Source of the DNA: Streptomyces sp. CB01249
GTDB lineage: Bacteria > Actinomycetota > Actinomycetes > Streptomycetales > Streptomycetaceae
DNA: 64,000 bases
Direction: 5' to 3'
NCBI RefSeq assembly: GCF_001905735.1
Contig: NZ_LISW01000001.1
Coordinates: 926,603-990,602, forward strand
The position numbers were made by a program, and so were the translations under genes. The notes beneath the pieces are model-generated. The model saw only the letters and a list, made by a program, of their open reading frames with translations, had not been told where the DNA came from and made no database searches. Shown piece after piece: positions 9,976 through 17,520 of this stretch (positions are counted from its first letter, which is position 1; each line of letters begins with the position of its first letter).

Positions 9976-11151
9976 ATGCGCTTCCGCCACCCCGACGGAA
10001 CCGTCGTCCACCTCGCGTACTGCACCAACGTCCACCCCGCCGAAACCATGGACGGCGTCCTCGCCCAACTCCGCGACCACTGCGAACCCGTACGCAGGAG
10101 GCTCGGGCGTGACCGCATCGGCATCGGCCTCTGGCTCGCCCGGGACGCAGCCCGCACCCTGATCGAGGACCCCTCGCGACTGCGCTCCCTGCGCGCCGAG
10201 CTCGACCGCCGCGGCCTCGAAGTCGTCACCCTCAACGGCTTCCCGTACGAGGGATTCGGCGCCGAAGAGGTCAAGTACCGGGTCTACAAGCCGGACTGGA
10301 CGGACCCCGAACGCCTCACCCACACCACCGACCTGGCCCGGCTGCTCGCGGCGCTCCTGCCCGACGACATCACCGAGGGCACCATCTCCACCCTGCCCCT
10401 CGCCTGGCGCACCCCGTACTCGGGCGATCCCGAAGCGGCCCGTACCGCACTCGACGCGCTCACCACCCTCGGTGAACGCCTCGACGCCCTCGCCGAACTC
10501 ACCGGCAAATCCATCCGGATCGGCCTCGAACCCGAACCCGGATGCACCGTGGAAACCACCGCCGACGCCATCGCCCCCCTCACCGCAGTCGGCCACCCGC
10601 GCATCGGCGTCTGCGTCGACACCTGCCACCTCGCCACGTCCTTCGAAGACCCGGACACCGCCATCGACGCCCTCACCGAGGCCGGCATCCCCACCGTCAA
10701 GGCACAGCTCTCCGCCGCCCTGCACGCCGAACACCCCCATCTCCCCGAGGTGCGCACCGCCCTCGCGGCCTTCGCCGAACCGCGCTTCCTCCACCAGACC
10801 CGGACCGCCACCGCCGCCGGACTGCGCGGCACCGACGACCTCGACGAAGCCGTCACCGGCGAGACCCTGCCCGACAGCGCCCCGTGGCGCTCCCACTTCC
10901 ACGTACCGCTGCACGCACCGCCCGCACCCCCGCTCATCTCCACGCTCCCCGTACTCCGCACCACGCTGGCCCGGCTCGTCGGCGGTGCCAAGCCGCTCAC
11001 CCGGCACCTGGAGGTCGAGACGTACACCTGGCAGGCGCTTCCCGCCGGGCTACGCCCCCGCACTCGCGCCCAGCTCGCCGACGGCATCGCCGCCGAACTC
11101 GCCCTGGCCCGCGACCTCCTGACCGAGCTCGGCCTGAAGGAGCTGCCATGA
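9976..11151 (+). CDS. eboE: Metabolite traffic protein EboE (TIM-barrel, xylose-isomerase-like)
   Basis: 391 aa. The start region, HLAYCTNVHPAETMDGVL, is characteristic of EboE. So are LEVVTLNGFPYEGFG, VKYRVYKPDWTDPER (the segment predicting a sugar-phosphate-isomerase-like barrel) and ISTLPLAWR. Metal-ligand candidates include Glu in GLEPEPGC and Asp/His in GVCVDTCHLA. The C-terminal part, LEVETYTWQALPAGLR, is also typical. EboE is larger than ordinary epimerases and conserved with eboA-C and eboF. It begins four bases after eboB and its stop overlaps the next start as ATGA. Its reaction is not established; the traffic name comes from the role of the cluster in scytonemin export. Confidence 0.85.
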   Translation: MRFRHPDGTVVHLAYCTNVHPAETMDGVLAQLRDHCEPVRRRLGRDRIGIGLWLARDAARTLIEDPSRLRSLRAELDRRGLEVVTLNGFPYEGFGAEEVKYRVYKPDWTDPERLTHTTDLARLLAALLPDDITEGTISTLPLAWRTPYSGDPEAARTALDALTTLGERLDALAELTGKSIRIGLEPEPGCTVETTADAIAPLTAVGHPRIGVCVDTCHLATSFEDPDTAIDALTEAGIPTVKAQLSAALHAEHPHLPEVRTALAAFAEPRFLHQTRTATAAGLRGTDDLDEAVTGETLPDSAPWRSHFHVPLHAPPAPPLISTLPVLRTTLARLVGGAKPLTRHLEVETYTWQALPAGLRPRTRAQLADGIAAELALARDLLTELGLKELP

Positions 11152-12572
11152 CCACCGCCGGGGCGGCCGCCCCGCCCACCCCTCTCCTCGTCCTCGACGT
11201 CGTCGGGCTCACCCCCCGCCTCCTCGACCACATGCCCCACCTCAAGGCCCTGGGACAGTCCGGCACCCGGGCCCCGCTCGGCACCGTCCTGCCCGCCGTC
11301 ACCTGCGCCGCCCAGTCCACCTTCCTCACCGGCACCACCCCCGCCGAGCACGGCATCGTCGCCAACGGCTGGTACTTCCGCGAACTCGGCGACGTCCTGC
11401 TGTGGCGCCAGCACAACGGTCTGGTCGCCGGAGACAAGCTCTGGGACGCCGCCCGCCGCGCCCATCCCGGCTACACCGTGGCCAACATCTGCTGGTGGTA
11501 CGCCATGGGTGCCGACACGGACTACACCGTCACGCCCCGCCCCGTCTACTACGCGGACGGCCGCAAGGAACCCGACTGCTACACCCGCCCGCCGGCCCTC
11601 CACGACGAACTCACCGACAAGCTGGGCACCTTCCCCCTCTTCCACTTCTGGGGACCGGGCGCCGACCTCGTCTCCTCCCAGTGGATCATCGACGCCACCC
11701 GCCACATCCTGGACACCCGCCACCCCGACCTCGCCCTCTGCTACCTCCCGCACCTCGACTACGACCTCCAGCGCTACGGCCCCGACGACCCGCGCGCATT
11801 CCGGGCCGCGGCCGACCTGGACCGCGCGGTGGCCCCGCTCCTGGACGACGCCCGCCGTGAGGGACGCACCGTCGTCGCCCTCTCCGAGTACGGCATCACC
11901 CGGGTCGACCGGCCCGTCGACATCAACCGGGCGCTGCGCCGCGCCGGACTCCTGGAGGTCCACACCCAGGACGGCATGGAGTACCTGGACCCGATGACGT
12001 CGAGGGCCTTCGCCGTCGCCGACCACCAGATCGCGCACGTCTACGTACGCCGCCCCGAAGACCTCGAAGCCGCCCGCGAGGCCCTGGCCGGACTCCCGGG
12101 CGTCGACCTCCTCCTCGACGACGAGGGCAAGAAGGCCCACGGTCTGGACCACCCCCGCTCCGGGGAGCTGGTCGCCGTCGCCGACCCGGACGCCTGGTTC
12201 ACGTACTACTACTGGCTCGACGACGACCGCGCGCCCGACTTCGCCCAGCTGGTCGAGATCCACCGCAAACCCGGCTACGACCCGGTCGAGCTCTTCATGG
12301 ATCCCGAGGACCCGTACGTCCGGGTCAAGGCGGCCAAGGCCATCGCCCGCAAGAAGCTCGGCATGCGGTACCGCCTGGCGGTCGTGCCGCTCGATCCCTC
12401 ACCCATACGCGGCAGCCACGGCCGCCTCCCCGCGAGCGACGAAGAAGGGCCGCTCATCCTCTGCTCCACCCCCCACGCGTTCACCGGATCCGTCCGGGCC
12501 ACCGAAGTGAAGTCCCTGCTCCTCACGCTGGCCGGTCTCCCCGGGGACCCGTCGAGCCCAGAACGAAGGTAG
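11148..12572 (+). CDS. eboF: Alkaline phosphatase/nucleotide pyrophosphatase-superfamily protein (EboF-like)
   Basis: 474 aa from ATG overlapping the eboE stop. It has the phosphodiesterase/NPP fold. LLVLDVVGLTP gives the first metal Asp, and LPAVTCAAQSTFLTG contains the Thr/Ser nucleophile region, followed by TTPAEHGIVANGWY. YLPHLDYDLQRYGP and ALSEYGITRVD carry later metal positions; the latter has Glu-Tyr-Gly where classical enzymes have Asp-His-Gly. No signal peptide is seen. It is the last cytoplasmic gene of the ebo-like run and could remove a phosphate or diphosphate from the prenylated or cyclitol product; this is inference. The next gene follows after six bases. Confidence 0.83.
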   Translation: MTTAGAAAPPTPLLVLDVVGLTPRLLDHMPHLKALGQSGTRAPLGTVLPAVTCAAQSTFLTGTTPAEHGIVANGWYFRELGDVLLWRQHNGLVAGDKLWDAARRAHPGYTVANICWWYAMGADTDYTVTPRPVYYADGRKEPDCYTRPPALHDELTDKLGTFPLFHFWGPGADLVSSQWIIDATRHILDTRHPDLALCYLPHLDYDLQRYGPDDPRAFRAAADLDRAVAPLLDDARREGRTVVALSEYGITRVDRPVDINRALRRAGLLEVHTQDGMEYLDPMTSRAFAVADHQIAHVYVRRPEDLEAAREALAGLPGVDLLLDDEGKKAHGLDHPRSGELVAVADPDAWFTYYYWLDDDRAPDFAQLVEIHRKPGYDPVELFMDPEDPYVRVKAAKAIARKKLGMRYRLAVVPLDPSPIRGSHGRLPASDEEGPLILCSTPHAFTGSVRATEVKSLLLTLAGLPGDPSSPERR

Positions 12573-12578
12573 GACACC

Positions 12579-13754
12579 ATGACCGCGTACAACGACGCAC
12601 CTGGAACGGAAGACGGCCTGCGGCGCAGCCTCGGCGTCAACCGCCGGCGTTTTCTCAGCACCTGCACCGCCGCCGCGGCGACGGCCATCGCCGCGCCCGT
12701 CTTCGGTGCCGCGCCCGCCTTCGCCCACCAGGGCCACGGGCACGGGCACGACCACGGGCACGACCATGGCCACGGGCACGGACAGGCTCTCGTCCCTGCG
12801 GACAAGCGGGGCATCATCCTGTACACCGTGCGCGACGCCACGGGCCGGGACCCGCTCAGCACCGACCTCCCCTCGGGCTTCCGCGAGGTCTTCAAGCAGC
12901 TGGCCCGCTTCGGCTACCGGCAGGTCGAGTTCGCCGGATTCGGCCAGCACGCGAATGCACCCGGGGGCAGCAACCTCGAAACGGTGGAGGGCGCGAAGCT
13001 CCTGCGCTCCTGGCTGGACGACTACGGTCTGCGCGCCCAGGGCAACCACGGCTTCATCCCCTCCTCCTGGCCCCTGAGCCAGAGCGACCTGGACGAGTTC
13101 AAGCGGCAACTCGAGATAGCGAACATCCTCGGCATGGAGCACATGGGCACCGGTGGCGACCCCACCGGCAGCGCCTACCGGGCCGACTGGGACGTGGCCG
13201 CCGACAAGTGGAACGCACTGGGGCAGATCGCTCGCCGTGCGGGCATCAAGCTGTACACGCACAACCACGACGCGGCCTACGGCTTCCTGCTCGACGGCGG
13301 ACCGCTGGACGACCAGGGGCGGCCCACCCGCAGCTCCGGCGTCCGCAAGCTCGAGTACTTCCTGAAGGTCACCGACCCCAAGTCCGTATGGCTGGAGATG
13401 GACATCTTCTGGGCGCACGTCGCCCAGTACAAGTTCCACACCTACACCGCCCTCGACGGCTCGCAGCGGGAGAACGTCTTCGACCCGGCGGCCCTGGTCC
13501 GCCGCAACAACAAGCGCTACCCGCTGTTCCACGCCAAGGACGGCGTCGCCAACACCACCAGCGGCGACGGCTACGACATGGTCCCGTTCGGCACCGGAAT
13601 CATCGACTACCGGACGTTCTTCAGCCGCGTCGGAGAGGCGCGCTACCGCAACCCGATGGTCGAGCAGGACAACGCACCGAGCCCGACCGACCTCGCACAG
13701 TCCCTGAACCATGCGCGGATCGGCTACGAGGGCATCGCGGCGCTGCGCAAGTAG
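12579..13754 (+). CDS. Tat-exported TIM-barrel sugar isomerase-like protein with His-rich N terminus
   Basis: 391 aa; ATG preceded by AAGGTAGGA. A twin-arginine signal is clear (NRRRFL at 21-26, hydrophobic stretch, cleavage likely after AFA-49). The mature protein then begins with nine His between residues 50 and 67, in alternating Gly/His/Asp order. The remainder is a xylose-isomerase-like barrel (GIILYTVRDA, YRQVEFAGFG, KLYTHNHDAAYGF, VWLEMDIFWAH, YPLFHAKDGVA). It is the last gene of the ebo-like transcription unit, six bases after eboF, and the only secreted member. It could process the exported product or an extracellular sugar. Tat export suits a protein folded with metal before export. 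Confidence 0.85.
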   Translation: MTAYNDAPGTEDGLRRSLGVNRRRFLSTCTAAAATAIAAPVFGAAPAFAHQGHGHGHDHGHDHGHGHGQALVPADKRGIILYTVRDATGRDPLSTDLPSGFREVFKQLARFGYRQVEFAGFGQHANAPGGSNLETVEGAKLLRSWLDDYGLRAQGNHGFIPSSWPLSQSDLDEFKRQLEIANILGMEHMGTGGDPTGSAYRADWDVAADKWNALGQIARRAGIKLYTHNHDAAYGFLLDGGPLDDQGRPTRSSGVRKLEYFLKVTDPKSVWLEMDIFWAHVAQYKFHTYTALDGSQRENVFDPAALVRRNNKRYPLFHAKDGVANTTSGDGYDMVPFGTGIIDYRTFFSRVGEARYRNPMVEQDNAPSPTDLAQSLNHARIGYEGIAALRK

Positions 13755-13776
13755 GGAGAGGCCCGGCGCGGCCGCG

Positions 13777-15081
13777 TCAGCCGATGCCCTGCCGGTCCGG
13801 CAACAGCGAGAACTCCCGCTCGGCGGCGTCCGGCACCGCGTGCTCCACCGCCTGTACGGTGAGCGCCCGGTGCCGGACGAGCGGACCCCGCCGGTCCGGC
13901 CCGGCCAGCGGCATCAGGTCGTCGATGCCGGCGAGCAGCCTCCGTGTCACCTGCGGGACGTCCGCCGCACACCGGCGCACCTCCTCGAAGCCCAGGTCCA
14001 CCAGGTCCTCCCACGACGGCACCTCCTGCACCAGCCGGACCGCGCCCTTGCGGTCGCGGTGGTGCACGGTGCCCAGCGGCAGCCGCACCGCCGCCGCCAG
14101 GAACTGCACGATCCGGTCCAGGCACTGCACGGCCGTCGTCGGGTCGTTCGTCGCGGCGGACAGCGCCCGCAGCGCGATGTCCGACAGCTGGCGCAGCCCG
14201 AACGCCAGGTCCTGGTGCAGGGTGCGCTCCACGCCCACCGACACCGTGTAGCGCAGGGTGTGCCGGGCCGGGGCCGCCCCGCCGTGCACGGCGAGCACCG
14301 GCGTCCCCGGCACCACGAAGTCCCCGAGCCGGGGGACCAGCCGGAGCACCACACCCTGGCGCCGGGCGGCCCGGACCAGCCGGGCCACGTTGACGTCGCG
14401 GAGGACCCCGGCCCGCCCCTCGTAAAGGATCTGCCCGGTCTCCTCGGGCAGCGGCTCCGCGCCCGGGCGTCCTGCGGGCATCCGGCCCAGCACCCGGAAG
14501 GTGTCCCGGGTGATGTGGTCGAGGACGGGCCCGATCTGCATCAGGCGCAGCGTCGAGCTCACGTACGCGATGAAGAGGAGCAGGCTCAGCCCGACGAGCA
14601 GGGCGGTCAGCACGCTCTGGACGAACGGCAGCGAGGTGACCCGGCGCGGGTCGGTCTCGCTCTCGTACGAGCTGAGGACCAGCAGCGAGAACACGAACGT
14701 CGCCAGGAACACCGACAGGGTCAGCTTGCTGATCCGGCTCCGTACGAAGATCCGCACCACCCGGGGCGTGAGCTGGCCGCTCGCCATCTGCACCGCGACC
14801 AGCGAGATGCTGAAGACCACACCGATGAAGGTCATCATCGCCGAGCTGACCGTCACGACGATCTGCTTGGTGTCCTCGGCGACCTTCACCAGGTCCTTGA
14901 TGTCCTCGTACGCCCGCTCCTCGCGCAGGTACGAGACGATCTGCTCGTCCACCTCGGACGCGGCGAACCACAGCACGCAGGCGACGACGAGCGTCATGGC
15001 CGGGGCGAACCAGAAGGTCTCGCGCAGATGCTCGCGCAGCGGCGACAGCGCGCGGGGAGGACGGGAGCCGCGATCACTCAT
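13777..15081 (-). CDS. DUF2254 domain-containing membrane protein
   Basis: 434 aa. Four predicted transmembrane segments lie in the N-terminal half (around residues 25-42, 75-95, 120-140, and 155-180). They include the DUF2254 signature TFIGVVFSISLVAVQMASGQLTPRVVR. The C-terminal half is soluble (GQILYEGRAGVLRDVNVARLVRAAR, DFVVPGTPVLAVHGG), followed by a helical region. The family is widespread and of unknown function; a transport role is sometimes suggested from its topology but is not shown. It is convergent with the ebo-like run and separated from its last stop by only 22 bases. It seems to be a single-gene unit. Confidence 0.85.
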   Translation of the reverse strand: MSDRGSRPPRALSPLREHLRETFWFAPAMTLVVACVLWFAASEVDEQIVSYLREERAYEDIKDLVKVAEDTKQIVVTVSSAMMTFIGVVFSISLVAVQMASGQLTPRVVRIFVRSRISKLTLSVFLATFVFSLLVLSSYESETDPRRVTSLPFVQSVLTALLVGLSLLLFIAYVSSTLRLMQIGPVLDHITRDTFRVLGRMPAGRPGAEPLPEETGQILYEGRAGVLRDVNVARLVRAARRQGVVLRLVPRLGDFVVPGTPVLAVHGGAAPARHTLRYTVSVGVERTLHQDLAFGLRQLSDIALRALSAATNDPTTAVQCLDRIVQFLAAAVRLPLGTVHHRDRKGAVRLVQEVPSWEDLVDLGFEEVRRCAADVPQVTRRLLAGIDDLMPLAGPDRRGPLVRHRALTVQAVEHAVPDAAEREFSLLPDRQGIG

Positions 15082-15338
15082 GGTGGCGAACGTAACCCGC
15101 CCCGCCCGGCCACCGGCGGACCCCGCCGCCGACCCTCCGGCGGCACGGTCCGTACGTACGCCGCGACGGTCCGTACGGGGGCCGGGCGAAGCACCCGCGA
15201 AATGGCTCTCCGGTACCTCCGCACCGCACTGACCAGCGCAATGTCCACGGCCCGGCCACCCGATATGCAGGTGAGAGGCACCCCAAACCCCTGGTATTGT
15301 TTTCTTTGTCGCCGCGGGAAACCGGGGCGGATCACCTG

Positions 15339-15423
15339 GTCCGGGTGGCGGAATGGCAGACGCGCTAGCTTGAGGTGCTAGTGCCCTTTATCGGGCGTGG
15401 GGGTTCAAGTCCCCCCTCGGACA
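15339..15423 (+). tRNA. tRNA-Leu (GAG)
   Basis: An 85-base cloverleaf with a long variable arm. The acceptor GTCCGGG pairs with CTCGGAC through one G-T wobble. The anticodon stem CTAGC/GCTAG encloses loop TTGAGGT, so the anticodon is GAG and it reads CUC leucine codons. The class II variable stem is TGCCC...GGGCG, and the T arm is GGGGGTTCAAGTCCCCC. The discriminator base is A, as in leucine tRNAs. CCA is not encoded. Confidence 0.96.
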
Positions 15424-15432
15424 CTCATCCAG

Positions 15433-15465
15433 TTCCCACGGTTCATCGCGAACCGTGGGAATTTC
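15433..15465 (+). terminator. Terminator hairpin after tRNA-Leu
   Basis: A perfect 12-bp stem, TTCCCACGGTTC at 15433-15444 with GAACCGTGGGAA at 15450-15461, has a five-base loop and is followed by TTTCT. It begins nine bases after the tRNA 3' end, so it most likely ends the tRNA transcript. Confidence 0.8.
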
Positions 15466-15526
15466 TGGTTTCCGGGCGGCCCCGCGCCGCGGCCGGAGGA
15501 GCCGATCACCCCTTGGAGGACCCCCG

Positions 15527-16354
15527 GTGGCTGTGCAGCGGATCACGACCCGCAACGCCCGCTTTCAGCAGTTCCAGACGCTGCTCACCAACCGGACCAA
15601 GCGCGGCCGCGCCCGCGAGTTCATCGTCCAGGGCGTCCGGCCGATCACCATGGCCGTCGAGCACGGCTGGACGGTCCGCTCCCTCCTGTACGACGCGAGC
15701 CGCCCGCTCTCCCGCTGGGCGGAGGAGCTGGTGCGCGGCATCACCACGGAGCGCATCGCCATGGCCCCCGACCTGCTCGCGGAGCTGAGCGAGAAGGCGG
15801 AGGGCACCCCGGAGGTCCTGGCCGTGGTCGAGATGGAGCCGGACGAGCTGTCCCGCCTCCGCGTCGACGAGGACTTCCTCGGCCTCGTCTTCGACCGCCC
15901 GACGCAGCCCGGCAACATCGGCAGCATCATCCGCTCCGCCGACGCCTTCGGCGCCCGTGGACTCATCGTGACCGGGCACGCGGCCGACCCGTACGACCCG
16001 AAGGCGGTCCGCGCGACGACCGGCTCCTTCTTCGCCCTCCCCGTCGTCCGGACCCCCTCCCACCGCGAGGTCGGCGCCTGGCTGGACGCGGAGCGCGACC
16101 GGGGGCGCCCCGTGGTCGTCGTCGGCACCGACGAGGACGGCGAGTGCGACGCCTCGGAATTCGACCTCACCCAGCCCGTCCTGCTGCTCATCGGCAACGA
16201 GACGACGGGCCTCAGCACGGCCTGGCGCGACCGCTGCGACCACGTCGTCAGCATCCCGATGACGGGCTCCGCCAGCTCGCTCAACGCGTCGAACGCGGCG
16301 TCGATCGTGCTGTACGAGGCGCGGCGGCAGCGGTTGGCGAAGCGCAAGGGCTGA
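15527..16354 (+). CDS. TrmH/SpoU-family RNA 2'-O-methyltransferase
   Basis: 275 aa. I chose GTG at 15527 because GGAGGA lies six bases upstream; an in-frame ATG at 15455 has no comparable site and would give a non-family leader. The N-terminal substrate-binding region is MAVQRITTRNARFQQFQ...KRGRAREFIVQG. The C-terminal SPOUT knot motifs are all present: motif 1 NIGSIIRSADAFGARG, motif 2 LLLIGNETTGLS, and motif 3 IPMTGSASSLNASNAASI. These enzymes methylate a ribose 2'-OH in rRNA or tRNA using S-adenosylmethionine. It is probably monocistronic. Which RNA position it modifies cannot be told from sequence alone. Confidence 0.9.
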   Translation: MAVQRITTRNARFQQFQTLLTNRTKRGRAREFIVQGVRPITMAVEHGWTVRSLLYDASRPLSRWAEELVRGITTERIAMAPDLLAELSEKAEGTPEVLAVVEMEPDELSRLRVDEDFLGLVFDRPTQPGNIGSIIRSADAFGARGLIVTGHAADPYDPKAVRATTGSFFALPVVRTPSHREVGAWLDAERDRGRPVVVVGTDEDGECDASEFDLTQPVLLLIGNETTGLSTAWRDRCDHVVSIPMTGSASSLNASNAASIVLYEARRQRLAKRKG

Positions 16355-16363
16355 CGGCCCCGG

Positions 16364-16960
16364 CTACTTCCGCTTCGCGTACACGATCAGGTTGTCCACC
16401 GGGTGTCCGGCCGCGTCGAAGGCGCCGTCGCAGGTGATCAGGCGCAGGGCCCGTTCCGTGGTGCGGCCGTAGACGCGGGCCGTGGGGAAGGCGTTCTTGC
16501 TGACCGTCTCGTGGGCGGTGACCTCGAAGTGGATGTCCTTGCCGCTGCCGTCGCGGACCACGATGTCCGCGCCCTTGGCGATCTTGCGCAGGTCGTGGAA
16601 GACGGCCCGGCCGAAGCGGGTGTCGTTGTGGCCGATGAGGACCGCCGCGCCGGGTTCGCCGGGGACGGCGCTGCCCGTGTACCAGCCGGTCGTCATGCCC
16701 TTGTCGGCCGGCGGGACCTCGACCGTGCGGTCCGGGTTGAGGCCGAGCCGCATGATGTCGCTGTCCACGCCCAGGGACGGGATGGAGACGTGGGCGGGCG
16801 GCTCGGCGGTGGCGGTGGCCTTGGGCGCGGGAGCCTCGGGGGCCGCCGCCGACGCGGGGGCTTTCGAGGGCTGCGGTGCGGGGTCGCCGGAGCAGCCGGT
16901 CAGGGCGGCGAGCGCGGCGAGGGTCAGGGCTGCGGTGCGCGGAAGGGTGGTGCGGGGCAT
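16364..16960 (-). CDS. Class F sortase
   Basis: 198 aa from ATG at 16960, which has TGGAG about nine bases upstream; an upstream in-frame start at 17035 adds 25 residues without a better ribosome site. The N terminus has a signal or lipobox-like sequence (LAALTGCSG), then a Pro/Ala linker, then the sortase barrel. The catalytic His is in AAVLIGHNDTRFG, the Cys in LRLITCDGAFD, and the terminal Arg in NLIVYAKRK. Class F sortases are actinobacterial transpeptidases that attach surface proteins to peptidoglycan or process them. The gene directly upstream encodes a small protein with a surface-anchor layout, its likely substrate. Both sit downstream of a two-component system on the same strand. 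Confidence 0.88.
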   Translation of the reverse strand: MPRTTLPRTAALTLAALAALTGCSGDPAPQPSKAPASAAAPEAPAPKATATAEPPAHVSIPSLGVDSDIMRLGLNPDRTVEVPPADKGMTTGWYTGSAVPGEPGAAVLIGHNDTRFGRAVFHDLRKIAKGADIVVRDGSGKDIHFEVTAHETVSKNAFPTARVYGRTTERALRLITCDGAFDAAGHPVDNLIVYAKRK

Positions 16961-17050
16961 GGGTCGGGGCTCCAGGGGTCGTACGTACGGCAGTGGCGCC
17001 GCCCGGGTCGGAAGGGCGGCGCCACTGCGGCTCATCGGGTGCGGGACGGG

Positions 17051-17416
17051 TCAGCCGTCGCGGCGGGCGGTGCGGCGGCGCACGACGACCGTTCCGGCGC
17101 CGCCCAGCAGCAGCGCGGCGGCCGCGGAGCCCGCGAGGGCGGTCGTGCCGCTGTTCGAACCGGCAGGCTGCTCACCGGCCGCGACGCCGCCGCGCGGCGC
17201 CTCGGACGGGACCGCCGAGGGCGGCTCCGTCGCCTTGGCCGACGGCACGGCGGACGGTTCGGCGGACTGCTCCGCCGGGGGACGGGTCGGCTCGGCCGAG
17301 GGCTTGGCCGACGGCCTGGCCGAGGAGTCGGCGAAGGCTGCGGTGGCCGGTACGCAGACCGCACCGGCCGCGACGGCGGCGAGGAGGGCGGTACGCAGGG
17401 TGGTGCGCAGGGGCAT
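17051..17416 (-). CDS. Small secreted sortase-dependent-type surface protein
   Basis: 121 aa. It has a signal peptide (residues 1-29, ending TAAFA), then a Pro/Ser/Glu-rich low-complexity stalk (about 30-75) with SAEPSAVP at 51-58 and PSAVPSEAPRGG at 66-77. A hydrophobic C-terminal segment (TTALAGSAAAALLLGGAGTV) and a basic tail RRRTARR follow. That is the layout of a cell-wall sorting signal, but no LPXTG or LAXTG motif precedes the membrane segment. The gene is 90 bases upstream of the class F sortase. The stalk shares two short motifs with the extracellular loop of the adjacent sensor kinase. Function unknown; probably surface-exposed. Confidence 0.75.
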   Translation of the reverse strand: MPLRTTLRTALLAAVAAGAVCVPATAAFADSSARPSAKPSAEPTRPPAEQSAEPSAVPSAKATEPPSAVPSEAPRGGVAAGEQPAGSNSGTTALAGSAAAALLLGGAGTVVVRRRTARRDG

Positions 17417-17520
17417 GGGCAGAGCTCCGTTCCGGATGGGCCTCAGGGGCGGCCGCGGTGCGGGGGCGCACCGCGGCGCGAGGCATGCGGACAGGCTCGC
17501 GCCAAGTTGTGAGGAAGCTG

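Noticed and set aside
12726..12782. Tandem DNA repeat or CRISPR-like array
   Set aside because: The short GGGCACG/GACCAC repeats simply encode the His/Gly/Asp tract of the exported isomerase-like protein; there are no spacers.
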